NCBI RefSeq assembly: GCF_001767295.1 | Contig: NZ_CP014944.1 | Coordinates: 3,596,001-3,660,000, forward strand | DNA: 64,000 nucleotides | Direction of reading: 5' to 3' | From: Colwellia sp. PAMC 20917 | GTDB lineage: Bacteria; Pseudomonadota; Gammaproteobacteria; Enterobacterales; Alteromonadaceae | Shown: in pieces, positions 29,833 to 40,106 of the stretch | Numbering within the stretch: the stretch's first letter is position 1 | How the letters are laid out: the number at the start of each line of letters is the position of its first letter | Translations under genes and position numbers: made by a program | Notes under the pieces: generated by a model | Told to the model about the DNA's origin: nothing | What the model saw: the letters and a program-made list of their open reading frames with translations, nothing else | The model's database searches: none

Positions 29833-30413
29833 TACAACTTCACCAAACCAGTGAAACCCATAAAGGCAAGTGACATTAAGCCAGCGGTTATCATAGCGAT
29901 AGCGGAACCTTTAAAAGGTTTTGGGATATCAGCATTAGCAAGTTTTTCGCGCATCGCTGAAAACATAATAAGTACAAGAGAAAAACCGACAGCCGCGCCA
30001 AAGCCATAAACAATCGACTCAAGAAAATTATGTTGCTCATAAATATTTAATAAAGCTACACCTAATACTGCGCAATTAGTGGTAATCAAAGGTAAGAAAA
30101 TACCCAGTAAACGGTATAAGTTGGCACTGGTTTTATGTACGACCATTTCCGTAAATTGTACAACTACAGCGATGACTAAAATAAACATCATAGTCGTTAG
30201 ATATTCGAGTCCCAGAGGAGTAAGAATATAGGTATTTACGATGTAGCTGAGTAACGAAGCAATAGTCATTACAAAGGTGGTGGCAAATGACATACCGATT
30301 GCAGTTTCAGTACGTGAAGACACCCCCATAAATGGGCATAAACCTAGGAACTTTACGAGAACAAAGTTATTGACTAATACTGTGCTAACTAACAGCAGTA
30401 GATAATCTGTCAT
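29832..30413 (-). CDS. rsxA: Rnf/Rsx electron transport complex subunit A
   Basis: The first gene of rsxABCDGE-nth. Its 193 residues form six membrane helices and include [10 protein letters not shown] and [15 protein letters not shown], the motifs shared with RsxE and with the Nqr complex. In E. coli this complex keeps the SoxR sensor reduced; in marine bacteria it is also thought to couple electron flow to ion transport. Confidence 0.96.
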   Translation of the reverse strand: MTDYLLLLVSTVLVNNFVLVKFLGLCPFMGVSSRTETAIGMSFATTFVMTIASLLSYIVNTYILTPLGLEYLTTMMFILVIAVVVQFTEMVVHKTSANLYRLLGIFLPLITTNCAVLGVALLNIYEQHNFLESIVYGFGAAVGFSLVLIMFSAMREKLANADIPKPFKGSAIAMITAGLMSLAFMGFTGLVKL

Positions 30414-30569
30414 TTGAAAATTAATTTTATGAGATAATTCACGCTATTATCCGACTTTATTAGCCAGATGACAACCGCTCAATGCCTTAATTTTTATTGC
30501 ATATGCACTATCTTCTTGCCATGCTTGGCCTTTATTAACATGGAACGTTTAGCTTTAAGTTATACTCAA

Positions 30570-32438
30570 TTAAATCGCTTCAGGCTTTCCTAAATAAAAA
30601 CCTTGGCAACCATCGATAAATAATTTTTCTAAAGTAAACTTTTCTTCTTGGCTTTCAACACTTTCAGCTAGAACAGTGATACTGAGGCGATGAGCAAGAT
30701 CGACCATTAATCTGATGAAGTACTGGTTGTTTTTATCATCATCAATATCACGTGTATATGTACTATCCATTTTAATAAAGTCAGGTTTAAGGTCGCGGAA
30801 AAATTTAAAAGAGGTTAAACCCACGCCAAAACGCTCAACAGTAATACGAGAACCGACTCTGTGGATCATATCAATAAAACGCTTACTGGTTTTAATGTTT
30901 TGTTGGAGGCCGTATTCCGTTATCTCAAAGATTAATTTTGCAGCAATAGTTGCTTCTTTCAGTAAACGACGTTCAAGCCAAATTAAAAAATGTTCGTCAT
31001 GAATACTGCGTGAACTGATGTTGATGCCGAAAAATTGGTCATGTAAATTTTTTGTTTTAATTTCACTGATCACTTTTTCAATAATCATTTTGTCAACCGC
31101 CGTCATTTTATCAAGCTTTTCCGCCATAGCTATAAAAGAAGCGGTGGGTAACATTTCATCAGATGAATTTAAAAAGCGGGCAAGAATTTCACCATAGACT
31201 TTATTGTTACGGCTATTAGGTTTTATCGGTTGGACAAGTAATTTAACCCGTTGGTTTTCTAATACGCTGTCTATCTCTTGACGCCAATTTTGGTTGCCAT
31301 AATTCGCACTAGAGCTATGTAAAATGTCACTGTCGCTTTGCGAAAACCAAGAATTGAGTTGTTGAGTTTGTGCAATACTGATACCGGTATCAGCGAGTGC
31401 CAGTAATTCGCCAAGTGGTTTGTCTTTCTCGAAATAGACTAAACCAGTATAGCCAACTGAATCTAAATCTGATGATTGTTGGTAAGCGTTAAATTTACTG
31501 GATATTTCATTTGCAGCGTTCTCTGCTTCTTTTAATGTTACGTTAGGAAGCAAGGTGGCAAAGTCGGAACTATTAAGCCGATAAACATTTGCGCCTCGGT
31601 AGGTTGCAGTAACGCTTTTAATAATGTCGGCAACTTTGCAAATATAATTATCACCTTCACTGTAACCATGTATTTGATTGATAGTTTGCAGCTCAGAACA
31701 GCGTGTTATCGCTAAGACCCCAAATTCAACCTGGTTTTCATCATTAGCAAAAAACTGAATAAAGCGATTACGGTTTTCTAATTTTGTAAGAGGTTCAATA
31801 TAAGCTTGCTTTTCAAGTGCACTGGCATCGTTAACATGCGCTGAAAGTAATGCCTCGACTTTTTTTAGTCCATGAGTTAATTCAGGCATGTCAATAATTT
31901 CATCACCAGCCTCAAGTTTATTCATCGATATAACTTGAGCAATACCCTGTTTTATTTTGTTGTTAACCACAAAAACAAGCTTTTTAGTGTGCTTAACACT
32001 TAGCGTACAAGCAATAACAATAATGATAAGGCTGGCTAAAATAGAGACCAGCATTATTTTAAGGATCATTATCGCGGCATCATTACTGTTTATTTGATAA
32101 CTAACGGTTGTATTAGATGGGTGGGTAAATACGACTATAGGTGGAGAAATATAAGGAACAAGTAGGTTTGTATTGACTACCTTATAATTAACTATTTCTT
32201 CGTTTTGTTGTTGTAGGGTAAATAATTGAAAATCAGCTAGATTAACTAAGTGTTTAACTTGTTCTAATTGGTTGCTCTTATCTGATGTGTCGATAATAGC
32301 TGAAATAGAGCTTTTCATCATTAATTGCTTACTCGAGAGTGAGGTAGCAAAGAAATAACTGACCATAACAACAATAAGAATATTAAAAAACATCCCTAAA
32401 ATGACGTTGCGCATTAATAATTGAGAATAGCTATACAT
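30570..32438 (-). CDS. Membrane GGDEF/EAL protein with degenerate active sites
   Basis: Membrane segments at about 11-31 and 124-147 enclose a periplasmic loop of about 90 residues. A GGDEF domain (about 210-365) has NSSDF at 289-293 in place of GGDEF, so cyclase activity is unlikely. The EAL domain (about 385-620) has EIL at 417-419, keeps NIS at 473-475 and Lys556, but has ERFG at 535-538 where active enzymes have DDFG, losing metal-binding aspartates. It probably senses c-di-GMP or acts by protein contact, like LapD or CsrD, rather than making or breaking it. The gene lies upstream of rsxA on the same strand with a 156-bp gap. Confidence 0.85.
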   Translation of the reverse strand: MYSYSQLLMRNVILGMFFNILIVVMVSYFFATSLSSKQLMMKSSISAIIDTSDKSNQLEQVKHLVNLADFQLFTLQQQNEEIVNYKVVNTNLLVPYISPPIVVFTHPSNTTVSYQINSNDAAIMILKIMLVSILASLIIIVIACTLSVKHTKKLVFVVNNKIKQGIAQVISMNKLEAGDEIIDMPELTHGLKKVEALLSAHVNDASALEKQAYIEPLTKLENRNRFIQFFANDENQVEFGVLAITRCSELQTINQIHGYSEGDNYICKVADIIKSVTATYRGANVYRLNSSDFATLLPNVTLKEAENAANEISSKFNAYQQSSDLDSVGYTGLVYFEKDKPLGELLALADTGISIAQTQQLNSWFSQSDSDILHSSSANYGNQNWRQEIDSVLENQRVKLLVQPIKPNSRNNKVYGEILARFLNSSDEMLPTASFIAMAEKLDKMTAVDKMIIEKVISEIKTKNLHDQFFGINISSRSIHDEHFLIWLERRLLKEATIAAKLIFEITEYGLQQNIKTSKRFIDMIHRVGSRITVERFGVGLTSFKFFRDLKPDFIKMDSTYTRDIDDDKNNQYFIRLMVDLAHRLSITVLAESVESQEEKFTLEKLFIDGCQGFYLGKPEAI

Positions 32439-32590
32439 AATAAGTTGATTTACTGAAAAAATAGGCCTACTTCAATTTATAGCATGCTTGATAAAAAATT
32501 ACTAACTTACTGTTATTTAGAGTGATATATAATGTAGGCATTAATGTGCTCTATAAGTTAAGGTTTTATTGCTTATCCTATTAATTAGGC

Positions 32591-32619
32591 TTGCGATTCG
32601 GCGGGAGTCGCTATATAAT
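32591..32619 (+). promoter_or_regulatory. Strong candidate promoter of the rimP-nusA operon
   Basis: TTGCGA (32591-32596) and TATAAT (32614-32619) are exactly 17 bp apart. Transcription would start near 32626, giving a leader of about 290 bases to the rimP start at 32916. A GC-rich spacer that can form a hairpin lies between the boxes. Confidence 0.75.
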
Positions 32620-32772
32620 TGACCCAGCTTAAATATAACAATATTTCACTGAAATTAATTTTTTGGCTATTGCTTAAAGCAAAGTTAGAAGATAATTTTA
32701 TATTGTTGTATCGATTTGACGGCTTATTTTATAAGTCACTAGGTTAAATCAACATCGTGGGTTCAGTGTAAT

Positions 32773-32797
32773 AAGCCCCGCGTATTGGGGCTTTTTC
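32773..32797 (+). terminator. First leader terminator before rimP
   Basis: AAGCCCC (32773-32779), loop GCGTATT, GGGGCTT (32787-32793), followed by a T-run. It lies between the promoter and rimP and so could act as an attenuator. Confidence 0.75.
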
Positions 32798-32841
32798 GTA
32801 TCTGGGACATTTGTTCAGCACGATAAGTTTTAAGAATTGCT

Positions 32842-32861
32842 GGGCTATAAGCCCTTTTTTT
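32842..32861 (+). terminator. Second leader terminator before rimP
   Basis: GGGCT (32842-32846), loop ATA, AGCCC (32850-32854), followed by seven T residues. The octamer GTATCTGG follows both this and the first terminator (32862-32869 and 32798-32805), which suggests a duplicated terminator module. Confidence 0.7.
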
Positions 32862-32915
32862 GTATCTGGATGTTGATACATTAAGACAAAGTAAGATTTT
32901 ATTTGGAGAAAATGA

Positions 32916-33383
32916 TTGGCTAAGTTTGAACATAAATTAACAGACATGTTACGTCCTGCTGTTGAAGAAGTTGGTAAGGAATTATTAGGCATTGAATATA
33001 TTAGTGCTGGTAATAACTCAGTATTACGTTTGTTTATCGACCATGAGAATGGCATTGATGTTGATGATTGTGCTGAAGTTAGCCGTCAAGTAGGCGCTAT
33101 TCTTGACGTTGAAGACCCTATCGGCAGTGAGTTTAATTTAGAAGTTTCGTCACCCGGTTTAGACCGACCGTTATTCGATAAACCACACTATGAAGCAGTG
33201 ATTGGTGAAATTATTGAAGTAAAATTATCTATACCATTAAACGGCCGCCGCAAATTTAAAGGTCGCTTAGCTGCCGTTGAAAACGATACCTTAGTAGTAA
33301 CGGTCGACAGTGAAGACTATGAATTAGTGCTTGGTAATATTGTTAAAGGCAATTTGGTTTTTAATCATAATAAAAAAAGCTAA
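32916..33383 (+). CDS. rimP: Ribosome maturation factor RimP
   Basis: RimP helps the maturation of the 30S subunit. The protein shows GIEYISAG, RLFIDHENGID, and SSPGLDRPLFD, all typical. The start is TTG at 32916 with GGAG eight bases upstream; the nearby ATG at 32912 is out of frame and stops at once. Its 155 residues match the family. It heads rimP-nusA-infB-rbfA-truB-rpsO-pnp. Confidence 0.95.
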   Translation: MAKFEHKLTDMLRPAVEEVGKELLGIEYISAGNNSVLRLFIDHENGIDVDDCAEVSRQVGAILDVEDPIGSEFNLEVSSPGLDRPLFDKPHYEAVIGEIIEVKLSIPLNGRRKFKGRLAAVENDTLVVTVDSEDYELVLGNIVKGNLVFNHNKKS

Positions 33384-33477
33384 GCAAATAATAACAATAA
33401 AATAAAAATACGTAGTTGTTCAACGTCATTACATAAATAGTTGAACTGTTCAGAAACGATTAAAAAGGCTAAGTAGC

Positions 33478-34971
33478 ATGAGTAAGGAAATATTACTGGT
33501 TGTAGATGCCGTATCTAACGAGAAAGCATTACCCCGTGAAAGCATTTTTGAAGCAATGGAAACCGCTTTAGAAACAGCAACAAAGAAAAAATATGAAGGT
33601 GACATTATTGTTCGTGTTGCTATTGACCGTACTAATGGTGAATTTGATACTTTTCGACGTTGGTTGGTGGTTGCCGATGACGCCGTAGCAGAAAACCCAT
33701 TTGCAGAAATGAGTTTGTCAGCTGCACAGTACGACAATGAAGAGTTGCAGTTAGGCGATTATATTGAAGATCAAATTGAATCAGTTAAATTTGACCGTGT
33801 AACTACGCAAACAGCAAAACAAGTTATTGTTCAAAAAATTCGTGAAGCAGAACGTGCTCTTATTGTTGAAGCTTACCAAGAACAAATTGGCGAGCTAGTG
33901 ACAGGTGTTGTTAAAAAAGCCAGTCGCGATAGCATCATTATTGATTTAGGTAATAATGCAGAAGCGGTTATCTATCGTGACGATATGTTACCTCGTGAAA
34001 CATTCCGTCCAGGGGATCGTGTTCGTGGTTTGTTATACGAAATTAAAACAGAAACGCGTGGCGCACAATTATTAGTGACTCGTTCTAAGCCTGAAATGTT
34101 AATTGAACTTTTCCGCGTAGAAGTGCCAGAAATTGGCGAAGAGATGCTAGAAATTAAGGGTGCTGCTCGCGATCCAGGTTCACGTGCAAAGATTTCTGTA
34201 AAATCTAATGACAAGCGTATTGACCCAGTAGGTGCTTGTGTTGGTATGCGTGGTTCACGTGTGCAAGCCGTTTCAACTGAGCTTGGTGGTGAACGTGTTG
34301 ATATCGTTTTATATGACGATAACCCAGCACAATATGTTATCAACGCTATGGCTCCAGCTGAAGTTGCATCAATTATTGTTGATGAAGACAAAGGCACCAT
34401 GGATATTGCTGTTGAAGAAGGCAATTTAGCGATGGCCATTGGTCGTAGTGGTCAAAATATCCGTTTAGCTAGCCAATTAACTGGCTGGGAATTAAACGTG
34501 ATGACTGTTGCTGACATGAACGAGAAGCATCAAGCCGAAAACGATAAAGTTATTTCATTGTTTACAGATAACTTAGATATCGATGATGATTTTGCTAACT
34601 TATTAGCAGAAGAAGGTTTTGCTACGTTAGAAGAAATCGCTTACGTACCAGCAGCTGAAATGTTAGAAATTGACGGTATGGATGAAGATATTGTTGAAGC
34701 GCTTCGTGAACGTGCCAAAGCGGCATTAACGACTCGTGCATTAGCAAGTGAAGAGTCTCTTGAAAATGCAGAACCAGCAGCTGATTTATTAGCGCTAGAC
34801 GGTTTAGAACGTCACTTAGCATTTGTATTAGCGAGTCGTGGTGTAATTACCCTTGAAGACTTAGCTGAACAAGGCGTTGACGAAATTGCCGATATTGAAG
34901 AATTAGATGAAACCAAAGCGGGCGAGTTAATTATGGCTGCGCGTAATATTTGTTGGTTTAACGAAGAATAA
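33478..34971 (+). CDS. nusA: Transcription termination/antitermination factor NusA
   Basis: NusA binds RNA polymerase and modulates pausing, termination and antitermination. The N-terminal domain is followed by an S1 domain (about 135-200), two KH domains ([14 protein letters not shown] and [13 protein letters not shown]) and two acidic C-terminal repeats (about 365-425 and 440-495), as in E. coli. The length of 497 compares with 495. It is 94 bp after rimP. Confidence 0.97.
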   Translation: MSKEILLVVDAVSNEKALPRESIFEAMETALETATKKKYEGDIIVRVAIDRTNGEFDTFRRWLVVADDAVAENPFAEMSLSAAQYDNEELQLGDYIEDQIESVKFDRVTTQTAKQVIVQKIREAERALIVEAYQEQIGELVTGVVKKASRDSIIIDLGNNAEAVIYRDDMLPRETFRPGDRVRGLLYEIKTETRGAQLLVTRSKPEMLIELFRVEVPEIGEEMLEIKGAARDPGSRAKISVKSNDKRIDPVGACVGMRGSRVQAVSTELGGERVDIVLYDDNPAQYVINAMAPAEVASIIVDEDKGTMDIAVEEGNLAMAIGRSGQNIRLASQLTGWELNVMTVADMNEKHQAENDKVISLFTDNLDIDDDFANLLAEEGFATLEEIAYVPAAEMLEIDGMDEDIVEALRERAKAALTTRALASEESLENAEPAADLLALDGLERHLAFVLASRGVITLEDLAEQGVDEIADIEELDETKAGELIMAARNICWFNEE

Positions 34972-34991
34972 TTCCCGGGAGAATATAGTAG

Positions 34992-37664
34992 ATGTCAAAC
35001 ACAACTGTAGCAGAACTTGCTCAAGAAATTGGTACACCGGTGGACCGCTTAGTTAGCCAATTGGCTGACTCTGGCGTGAATAAATCCGCGACCGATTCCG
35101 TATCACAAGATGAAAAAGAAGCATTGTTAGACCACTTGAAAAAGCAACATGGTGACGACTCAACGGCCGGACCATTAAAAATGACGCTTAACCGTAAATC
35201 TAAATCAACGTTAACGATGGGACATGGCAGTAAAGCTAAGTCAGTTAATGTTGAAGTGCGTAAAAAACGCACTTATGTTAAGCGCAGCGAAGTTGAAGAA
35301 CAACAGCAAGCAGAAGCTGAAGCTAAAGTAGCAGCAGAAGCTGAAATTGCCGCTCAAGCAGCTGCTGAAGCAAAAGCAATTGCTGATGCTAAAGAAGCAG
35401 AAAATGGTAAAGCAGTTGCTGCAGCAAAAGCAGAAGCAGAAGCAGAGCGTAAAGCAGCGGCAAAAGCCGAAGCCGAAACTAAAGCTAAGCAAGCAGCCGC
35501 AGCGAAAGCAAAAACTGCTGAAGAAGCGCCAGTAAAAATTGCTGAAACTGAAGAAGCTAAAAAAGTTCGTCTTGCTTTAGAAGCTGAAACAAAAGCTAAG
35601 CTTGAAGAAGAAGCTAAAGAAGCAACAGCCGCCGCTAAAAAATTAGCAGAAGAAAATGAAGCGCGCTGGAAAGAACAAGAAGCTGAGCGTAAAGCTAAAG
35701 AGAAAGAGGTTGTTCATTTAACTTCTTCTAAATATGCTCAAGAAGCTGAAGATAAAAGTGACTCTGCTGATGAAAGTGGTCGTCGCCGTAAGAAGAAAAA
35801 AGCACCTGCAGACCGTAATGCTCGTGGCCGCAACAATGGTCGCGGTAAAGGTAAAACTTTATCTTCACCTGACAGCTTAAAACATGGTTTTACTAAACCA
35901 GTAGAAACAAAATTACAAGATATTCGCATTGGCGAAACTATTTCGGTTGCTGAACTTGCCAATAAAATGGCTAAGAAAGGCGCGGAAGTTGTCAAAGCTA
36001 TGTTCAAACTAGGCGCAATGGCAACCATTAACCAAGTTATTGACCAAGAAACAGCCGCGCTTGTTGCTGAAGATATGGGTTTTGAAGTTGTACTTGTTAA
36101 AGAAAATGCCTTGGAAGAAGCCGTACTTGCTGACCGTCATCATACGGGTATCGAAATCACTCGTGCACCTGTTGTTACTATTATGGGTCACGTTGATCAC
36201 GGTAAAACATCATTACTTGATTACATTCGTAAAGCGAAAGTAGCAGACGGTGAAGCCGGTGGTATTACTCAGCATATTGGTGCTTATCACGTAGAAACTG
36301 GTCATGGTATGATCACTTTCTTAGATACTCCTGGTCATGCTGCCTTTACTTCTATGCGTTCTCGTGGTGCTAAAGCAACGGATATCGTTATCATTGTTGT
36401 TGCTGCTGATGATGGTGTTATGCCACAGACTGTTGAAGCAATTCAACATGCTAAAGCGTCTGATGCGCCTATTATCATCGCCGTAAACAAGATGGATAAA
36501 GAAGGTGTTGATATCGAACGTGTTAAGAGTGAATTGTCTCAACACGGTGTTTTATCTGAAGAGTGGGGCGGTGAAGTTCAATTTTGTCATGTCTCAGCTA
36601 AAACAGGTTTAGGTATTGATGACTTGCTTGATTCAATATTGCTACAGTCTGAAGTTTTAGAGCTAACTGCTGTTGTTGATAAAATGGCAAGTGGTGTCGT
36701 TATTGAATCTAAATTAGATAAAGGCCGCGGCCCAGTAGCAACTATCTTGGTTCAAGAAGGTACTTTAAAGCAAGGTGATATTGTACTTTGTGGTTTAGAA
36801 TATGGCCGTGTTCGTGCAATGCGCGATGAAAATGGTAAAGATATTCAATCAGCAGGTCCATCTATCCCAGTTGAAATTATTGGTTTAAGTGGTGTTCCAC
36901 AATCTGGTGATGAAGCGACTGTTGTTAAAGATGAGAAGAAAGCACGTGAAGTTGCTTTATTCCGTCAAGGTAAATTCCGTGATGTGAAACTTGCTCGTCA
37001 ACAAAAAGCTAAACTTGAAAATATGTTTGCAAGTATGGCTGAAGGCGAAATTTCTGAAGTAAACGTTGTAATTAAGTCAGATGTTCAAGGTTCACTTGAA
37101 GCGATTAGTGACTCATTACTTAAGTTATCTACTGATGAAGTTAAAGTTAGAATCATAGGTTCAGGTGTTGGTGCTATCACTGAAACTGATGCGACATTAG
37201 CGGCGGCTTCAAATGCCATCGTGGTTGGTTTTAATGTTCGTGCTGATGCATCTGCGCGTAAAGTGATTGAATCTGAAAACATTGATTTACGCTACTATAG
37301 TGTTATTTACGCATTAATTGATGAAGTTAAGCAAGCCATGAGCGGCATGTTAGCGCCAGAGTTCAAGCAAGAAATCATTGGTCTTGCACAAGTTCGTGAC
37401 GTGTTTAAGTCACCTAAAATCGGCGCTATCGCTGGTTGTATGGTTACTGAAGGTATCATTAAACGTAGTGCTCCAATTCGCGTATTACGTGACTTGGTTG
37501 TTATCTACGAGGGTGAGCTTGAATCACTTCGTCGTTTCAAAGATGATGTTGCAGAAGTTCGTAACGGTACTGAATGTGGTATCGGTGTTAAGAACTACAA
37601 TGATGTTCGCGTTGGTGACCAAATTGAAGTATTCGAAACAATAGAAATTAAGCGTACGCTATAA
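34992..37664 (+). CDS. infB: Translation initiation factor IF-2
   Basis: IF-2 brings initiator tRNA to the 30S subunit and promotes subunit joining. The N-terminal domain (1-50) is followed by a long Ala/Lys/Glu-rich charged region (about 85-270), then the GTPase domain with [17 protein letters not shown] and NKMD, and C-terminal domains II-IV. The length of 890 matches E. coli IF2-1 (890). It lies 20 bp after nusA; an internal start for a shorter form, as in E. coli, was not assessed. Confidence 0.97.
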   Translation: MSNTTVAELAQEIGTPVDRLVSQLADSGVNKSATDSVSQDEKEALLDHLKKQHGDDSTAGPLKMTLNRKSKSTLTMGHGSKAKSVNVEVRKKRTYVKRSEVEEQQQAEAEAKVAAEAEIAAQAAAEAKAIADAKEAENGKAVAAAKAEAEAERKAAAKAEAETKAKQAAAAKAKTAEEAPVKIAETEEAKKVRLALEAETKAKLEEEAKEATAAAKKLAEENEARWKEQEAERKAKEKEVVHLTSSKYAQEAEDKSDSADESGRRRKKKKAPADRNARGRNNGRGKGKTLSSPDSLKHGFTKPVETKLQDIRIGETISVAELANKMAKKGAEVVKAMFKLGAMATINQVIDQETAALVAEDMGFEVVLVKENALEEAVLADRHHTGIEITRAPVVTIMGHVDHGKTSLLDYIRKAKVADGEAGGITQHIGAYHVETGHGMITFLDTPGHAAFTSMRSRGAKATDIVIIVVAADDGVMPQTVEAIQHAKASDAPIIIAVNKMDKEGVDIERVKSELSQHGVLSEEWGGEVQFCHVSAKTGLGIDDLLDSILLQSEVLELTAVVDKMASGVVIESKLDKGRGPVATILVQEGTLKQGDIVLCGLEYGRVRAMRDENGKDIQSAGPSIPVEIIGLSGVPQSGDEATVVKDEKKAREVALFRQGKFRDVKLARQQKAKLENMFASMAEGEISEVNVVIKSDVQGSLEAISDSLLKLSTDEVKVRIIGSGVGAITETDATLAAASNAIVVGFNVRADASARKVIESENIDLRYYSVIYALIDEVKQAMSGMLAPEFKQEIIGLAQVRDVFKSPKIGAIAGCMVTEGIIKRSAPIRVLRDLVVIYEGELESLRRFKDDVAEVRNGTECGIGVKNYNDVRVGDQIEVFETIEIKRTL

Positions 37665-37749
37665 CTTTAGATTATTGCTGATTGACTGCTTTTGTAGGTT
37701 AATCGGCTTCAATGTAATGAGATAGCTCACTTACTGTTGTACAAATATT

Positions 37750-37775
37750 AAATGGGGGCTTTGCCTCCATTTTTG
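37750..37775 (+). terminator. Terminator or attenuator between infB and rbfA
   Basis: AAATGGGGGC (37750-37759), loop TTT, GCCTCCATTT (37763-37772) with one G-T wobble, and a following T-run. It may reduce downstream transcription or mark an RNA-processing point. Confidence 0.7.
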
Positions 37776-37834
37776 TTTATATTTTAAAAGTTATCAGGTA
37801 AAAGTCCTCGATAATTTTATTAGGAGAATTTCCT

Positions 37835-38269
37835 ATGGCAAGAGAATTTGCCCGTACCGACCGTGTCGGACAAGAAATACAAAAAGAAATCGCGACTATT
37901 TTGATGCGCGAAGTTAAAGATCCACGCTTAGTCATGACAACAGTTTCTGCTGTCGAGTTGACACGTGATTTAGCTTACGCAAAAATATTCGTGACTTTTT
38001 TTACCAATGAAGCCTCAGAAATAAAAAGCTCTATTGAAGTCTTAAATGAAGCTGCTGGTTTTATTCGCTCGTTATTAGCGAAAAAATTACGTGCCCGTAT
38101 TATGCCGCATTTACGTTTTGTTTATGACAGCTCTATGGCTGAAGGTGTTCGAATGAGTTCATTGGTTGATGAAGCTGTCGCTAGCGATAAGCATATCGCT
38201 GAAAGCTCAGAGCGAGATGCTACCGCTTCTAACGAAGCAACTGATATCAACAACGAAGAAAATTCATAG
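37835..38269 (+). CDS. rbfA: Ribosome-binding factor A
   Basis: RbfA binds immature 30S subunits and aids 16S rRNA 5'-end processing, especially in the cold. The motifs RTDRVGQEIQKEIA and RIMPHLRFVYD are typical. The 144 residues include an acidic, less conserved tail. AGGAG lies eight bases before the ATG. truB begins 12 bases after. Confidence 0.96.
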   Translation: MAREFARTDRVGQEIQKEIATILMREVKDPRLVMTTVSAVELTRDLAYAKIFVTFFTNEASEIKSSIEVLNEAAGFIRSLLAKKLRARIMPHLRFVYDSSMAEGVRMSSLVDEAVASDKHIAESSERDATASNEATDINNEENS

Positions 38270-38280
38270 GGTACAGCTAG

Positions 38281-39243
38281 ATGGCTAAACGCAGAAAAGG
38301 TCGCCCAATTAATGGGGTGATCCTACTTGATAAACCCTATGACATGTCATCGAACAGTGCTTTACAAAAAGTTAAGCGTATCTTCTTTGCACAGAAAGCC
38401 GGCCATACTGGGGCATTAGATCCACTTGCTACCGGTATGTTGCCGATTTGTTTAGGTGAAGGGACTAAGTTTTCTCAATTTTTACTGGATACCGATAAAA
38501 CCTATCAAGTAACAGCAAAATTGGGTGTGCGCACCACAACCAGTGACGCTGACGGTGAAGTTGTTGCGGAAAAACGGGTTGATGTTTCAAGTGAGCAATT
38601 AGCAATAGCACTTGAGTCTTTTCGCGGTACCACACAGCAAATTCCTTCCATGTACTCAGCGTTAAAATACAAAGGCCAGCCTTTATATAAATATGCGCGA
38701 GAAGGTGTTGAAGTCCCTCGTGAATCACGAGACATTACGGTTTTTCGTTTAGACTTATTACGCTTTGAAGGTGACGAAGTTGATTTAGATATTCATGTAT
38801 CTAAAGGCACCTATATTCGTACTATCATCGACGATTTAGGTGAACTGCTTGGTTGTGGCGCACATGTTGCTAATTTACGCAGAAGTGCCGTGGGAAATTA
38901 TCCGACAGATAAAATGGTAACACTGGAACAATTACAAGCATTAGTGGCACAAGCAGAAGAACAAGAGATAGCGCCATCTAAGTTGCTTGACCCTTTATTA
39001 TTGCCGATGACGACAGCCTGTGATGGTATCCCTGAGGTTTTTATCGATGATATGTCTGCTAATTTTTTGCGCCATGGTAATCCAGTACAAGCAGCTAATG
39101 TTCCGGCTGAAGGTTTAGTGCAGGTTTTTGTTGGAGACAATATCAATGATGGAGAGTTTATTGGTGTTGGTCATATAGACGACAACGGTTTAATTGCACC
39201 TAAACGCATTGTTGTTTTAGACGAATTTTTGAAAACGCTGTAA
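38281..39243 (+). CDS. truB: tRNA pseudouridine-55 synthase
   Basis: TruB converts U55 of tRNAs to pseudouridine. It has the catalytic aspartate in [28 protein letters not shown] at the start and RIRT-like [15 protein letters not shown]. Length 320 against 314 in E. coli. It follows rbfA closely. Confidence 0.96.
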   Translation: MAKRRKGRPINGVILLDKPYDMSSNSALQKVKRIFFAQKAGHTGALDPLATGMLPICLGEGTKFSQFLLDTDKTYQVTAKLGVRTTTSDADGEVVAEKRVDVSSEQLAIALESFRGTTQQIPSMYSALKYKGQPLYKYAREGVEVPRESRDITVFRLDLLRFEGDEVDLDIHVSKGTYIRTIIDDLGELLGCGAHVANLRRSAVGNYPTDKMVTLEQLQALVAQAEEQEIAPSKLLDPLLLPMTTACDGIPEVFIDDMSANFLRHGNPVQAANVPAEGLVQVFVGDNINDGEFIGVGHIDDNGLIAPKRIVVLDEFLKTL

Positions 39244-39372
39244 ATAAATTATTTAACATTTTAGGATCTTGGCTGGTTATCGCCTATATCAGTAAAATAT
39301 AACAGTGTTTACTCCGGGTTAAATGTTATTGAGTCTAACGACAAGTTAATAATGGCCTGACACAAATATCAG

Positions 39373-39400
39373 TTGCAATTTCGTCTGTCGCTGATACAAT
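39373..39400 (+). promoter_or_regulatory. Candidate rpsO promoter
   Basis: TTGCAA (39373-39378) and TACAAT (39395-39400) are 16 bp apart, giving a leader of about 80 bases. This fits a separate promoter for rpsO inside the cluster, as in E. coli. Confidence 0.65.
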
Positions 39401-39488
39401 GCGCGCTCTTTTGTCACCTTAGCTGAATTAGTGTTTGGCGAGGTGCGAATTTTAAGTACTTTCGGGTACATCACACTAAGGATTAATT

Positions 39489-39758
39489 ATGTCTTTAAAT
39501 GCTACAGAAAAAGCTGCAATCGTTGCAGAATATGCTCAAAAAGAAGGTGATACTGGTTCACCTGAAGTACAAGTTGCTTTGTTAACTACACAAATCAACC
39601 ATCTACAAGGTCACTTCAAAGAGCACATCCATGATCATCACTCACGTCGTGGTTTATTGCGCATGGTTGCACAACGTCGTAAGTTACTTGATTATTTAAA
39701 AGGCAAAAACGTTGAGCGTTACACAACAGTCATCGCTAAATTAGGTCTACGTCGTTAA
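39489..39758 (+). CDS. rpsO: 30S ribosomal protein S15
   Basis: S15 binds the central domain of 16S rRNA early in assembly. The 89-residue length is exact for the family and the motifs [13 protein letters not shown] and [13 protein letters not shown] are present. AAGGA lies six bases before the ATG. In E. coli S15 represses its own translation through a pseudoknot in the leader; whether this leader does so was not tested. Confidence 0.97.
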   Translation: MSLNATEKAAIVAEYAQKEGDTGSPEVQVALLTTQINHLQGHFKEHIHDHHSRRGLLRMVAQRRKLLDYLKGKNVERYTTVIAKLGLRR

Positions 39759-39800
39759 GATGTGATTTATTTGTTACCTTTTTTCTTAAAGGTAATATCA

Positions 39801-39830
39801 GAAAAAGGAGCTTTATAGCTCCTTTTTTTA
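39801..39830 (+). terminator. Rho-independent terminator after rpsO
   Basis: AAAGGAGCT (39804-39812), loop TTAT, AGCTCCTTT (39817-39825) with seven T residues. A second hairpin (TTACCTTT with AAAGGTAA, 39774-39795) lies just before it. Confidence 0.88.
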
Positions 39831-39935
39831 TTGCTTATTTACCGGGTAACTTGCCCAAACTTAGTCAAAGCACGCTTTTTTGTCTTTTCTTAATAACAAT
39901 TCCCCTTTCTGGCTAGTAAATAGCGCGTTTGATAG

Positions 39936-39941
39936 TATAAT
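39936..39941 (+). promoter_or_regulatory. Possible pnp promoter -10 box
   Basis: A perfect TATAAT lies 165 bp before pnp, after the rpsO terminator. No convincing -35 box was found at the right distance, so this is tentative. Confidence 0.3.
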
Positions 39942-40106
39942 GTGCCTGCAAATTTTTAGAAAATTTAAGCTTTTGCAAAACTAATCAATCCAAACTGTAT
40001 AATTTTTTGTTCAACTTAAGCGGTTAAAATTTTGCGCTAAGTGAATAAATAATTGTACAGATTGGTTAATCAATGAAAATTTATATCTAGCTAAAAAGGA
40101 ACATTT

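Larger units (their letters stand above)
32439..32915. other. Divergent gap holding the rimP operon leader
   Basis: This 477-bp gap holds a good plus-strand promoter, a structured AT-rich stretch and two tandem terminators before rimP. The tRNA gene that precedes rimP in many gammaproteobacteria was not found here. Confidence 0.7.

Noticed and set aside
32760-32800. Possible tRNA in the rimP leader, as in E. coli
   Set aside because: The GGGTTCAG stretch is not part of a cloverleaf; no anticodon arm or acceptor pairing can be built, and the CCCC/GGGG stem is a terminator.
32744-33055. A 103-codon minus-strand open frame crossing the rimP leader
   Set aside because: It crosses the leader terminators and the rimP start on the opposite strand and shows no protein-like features.
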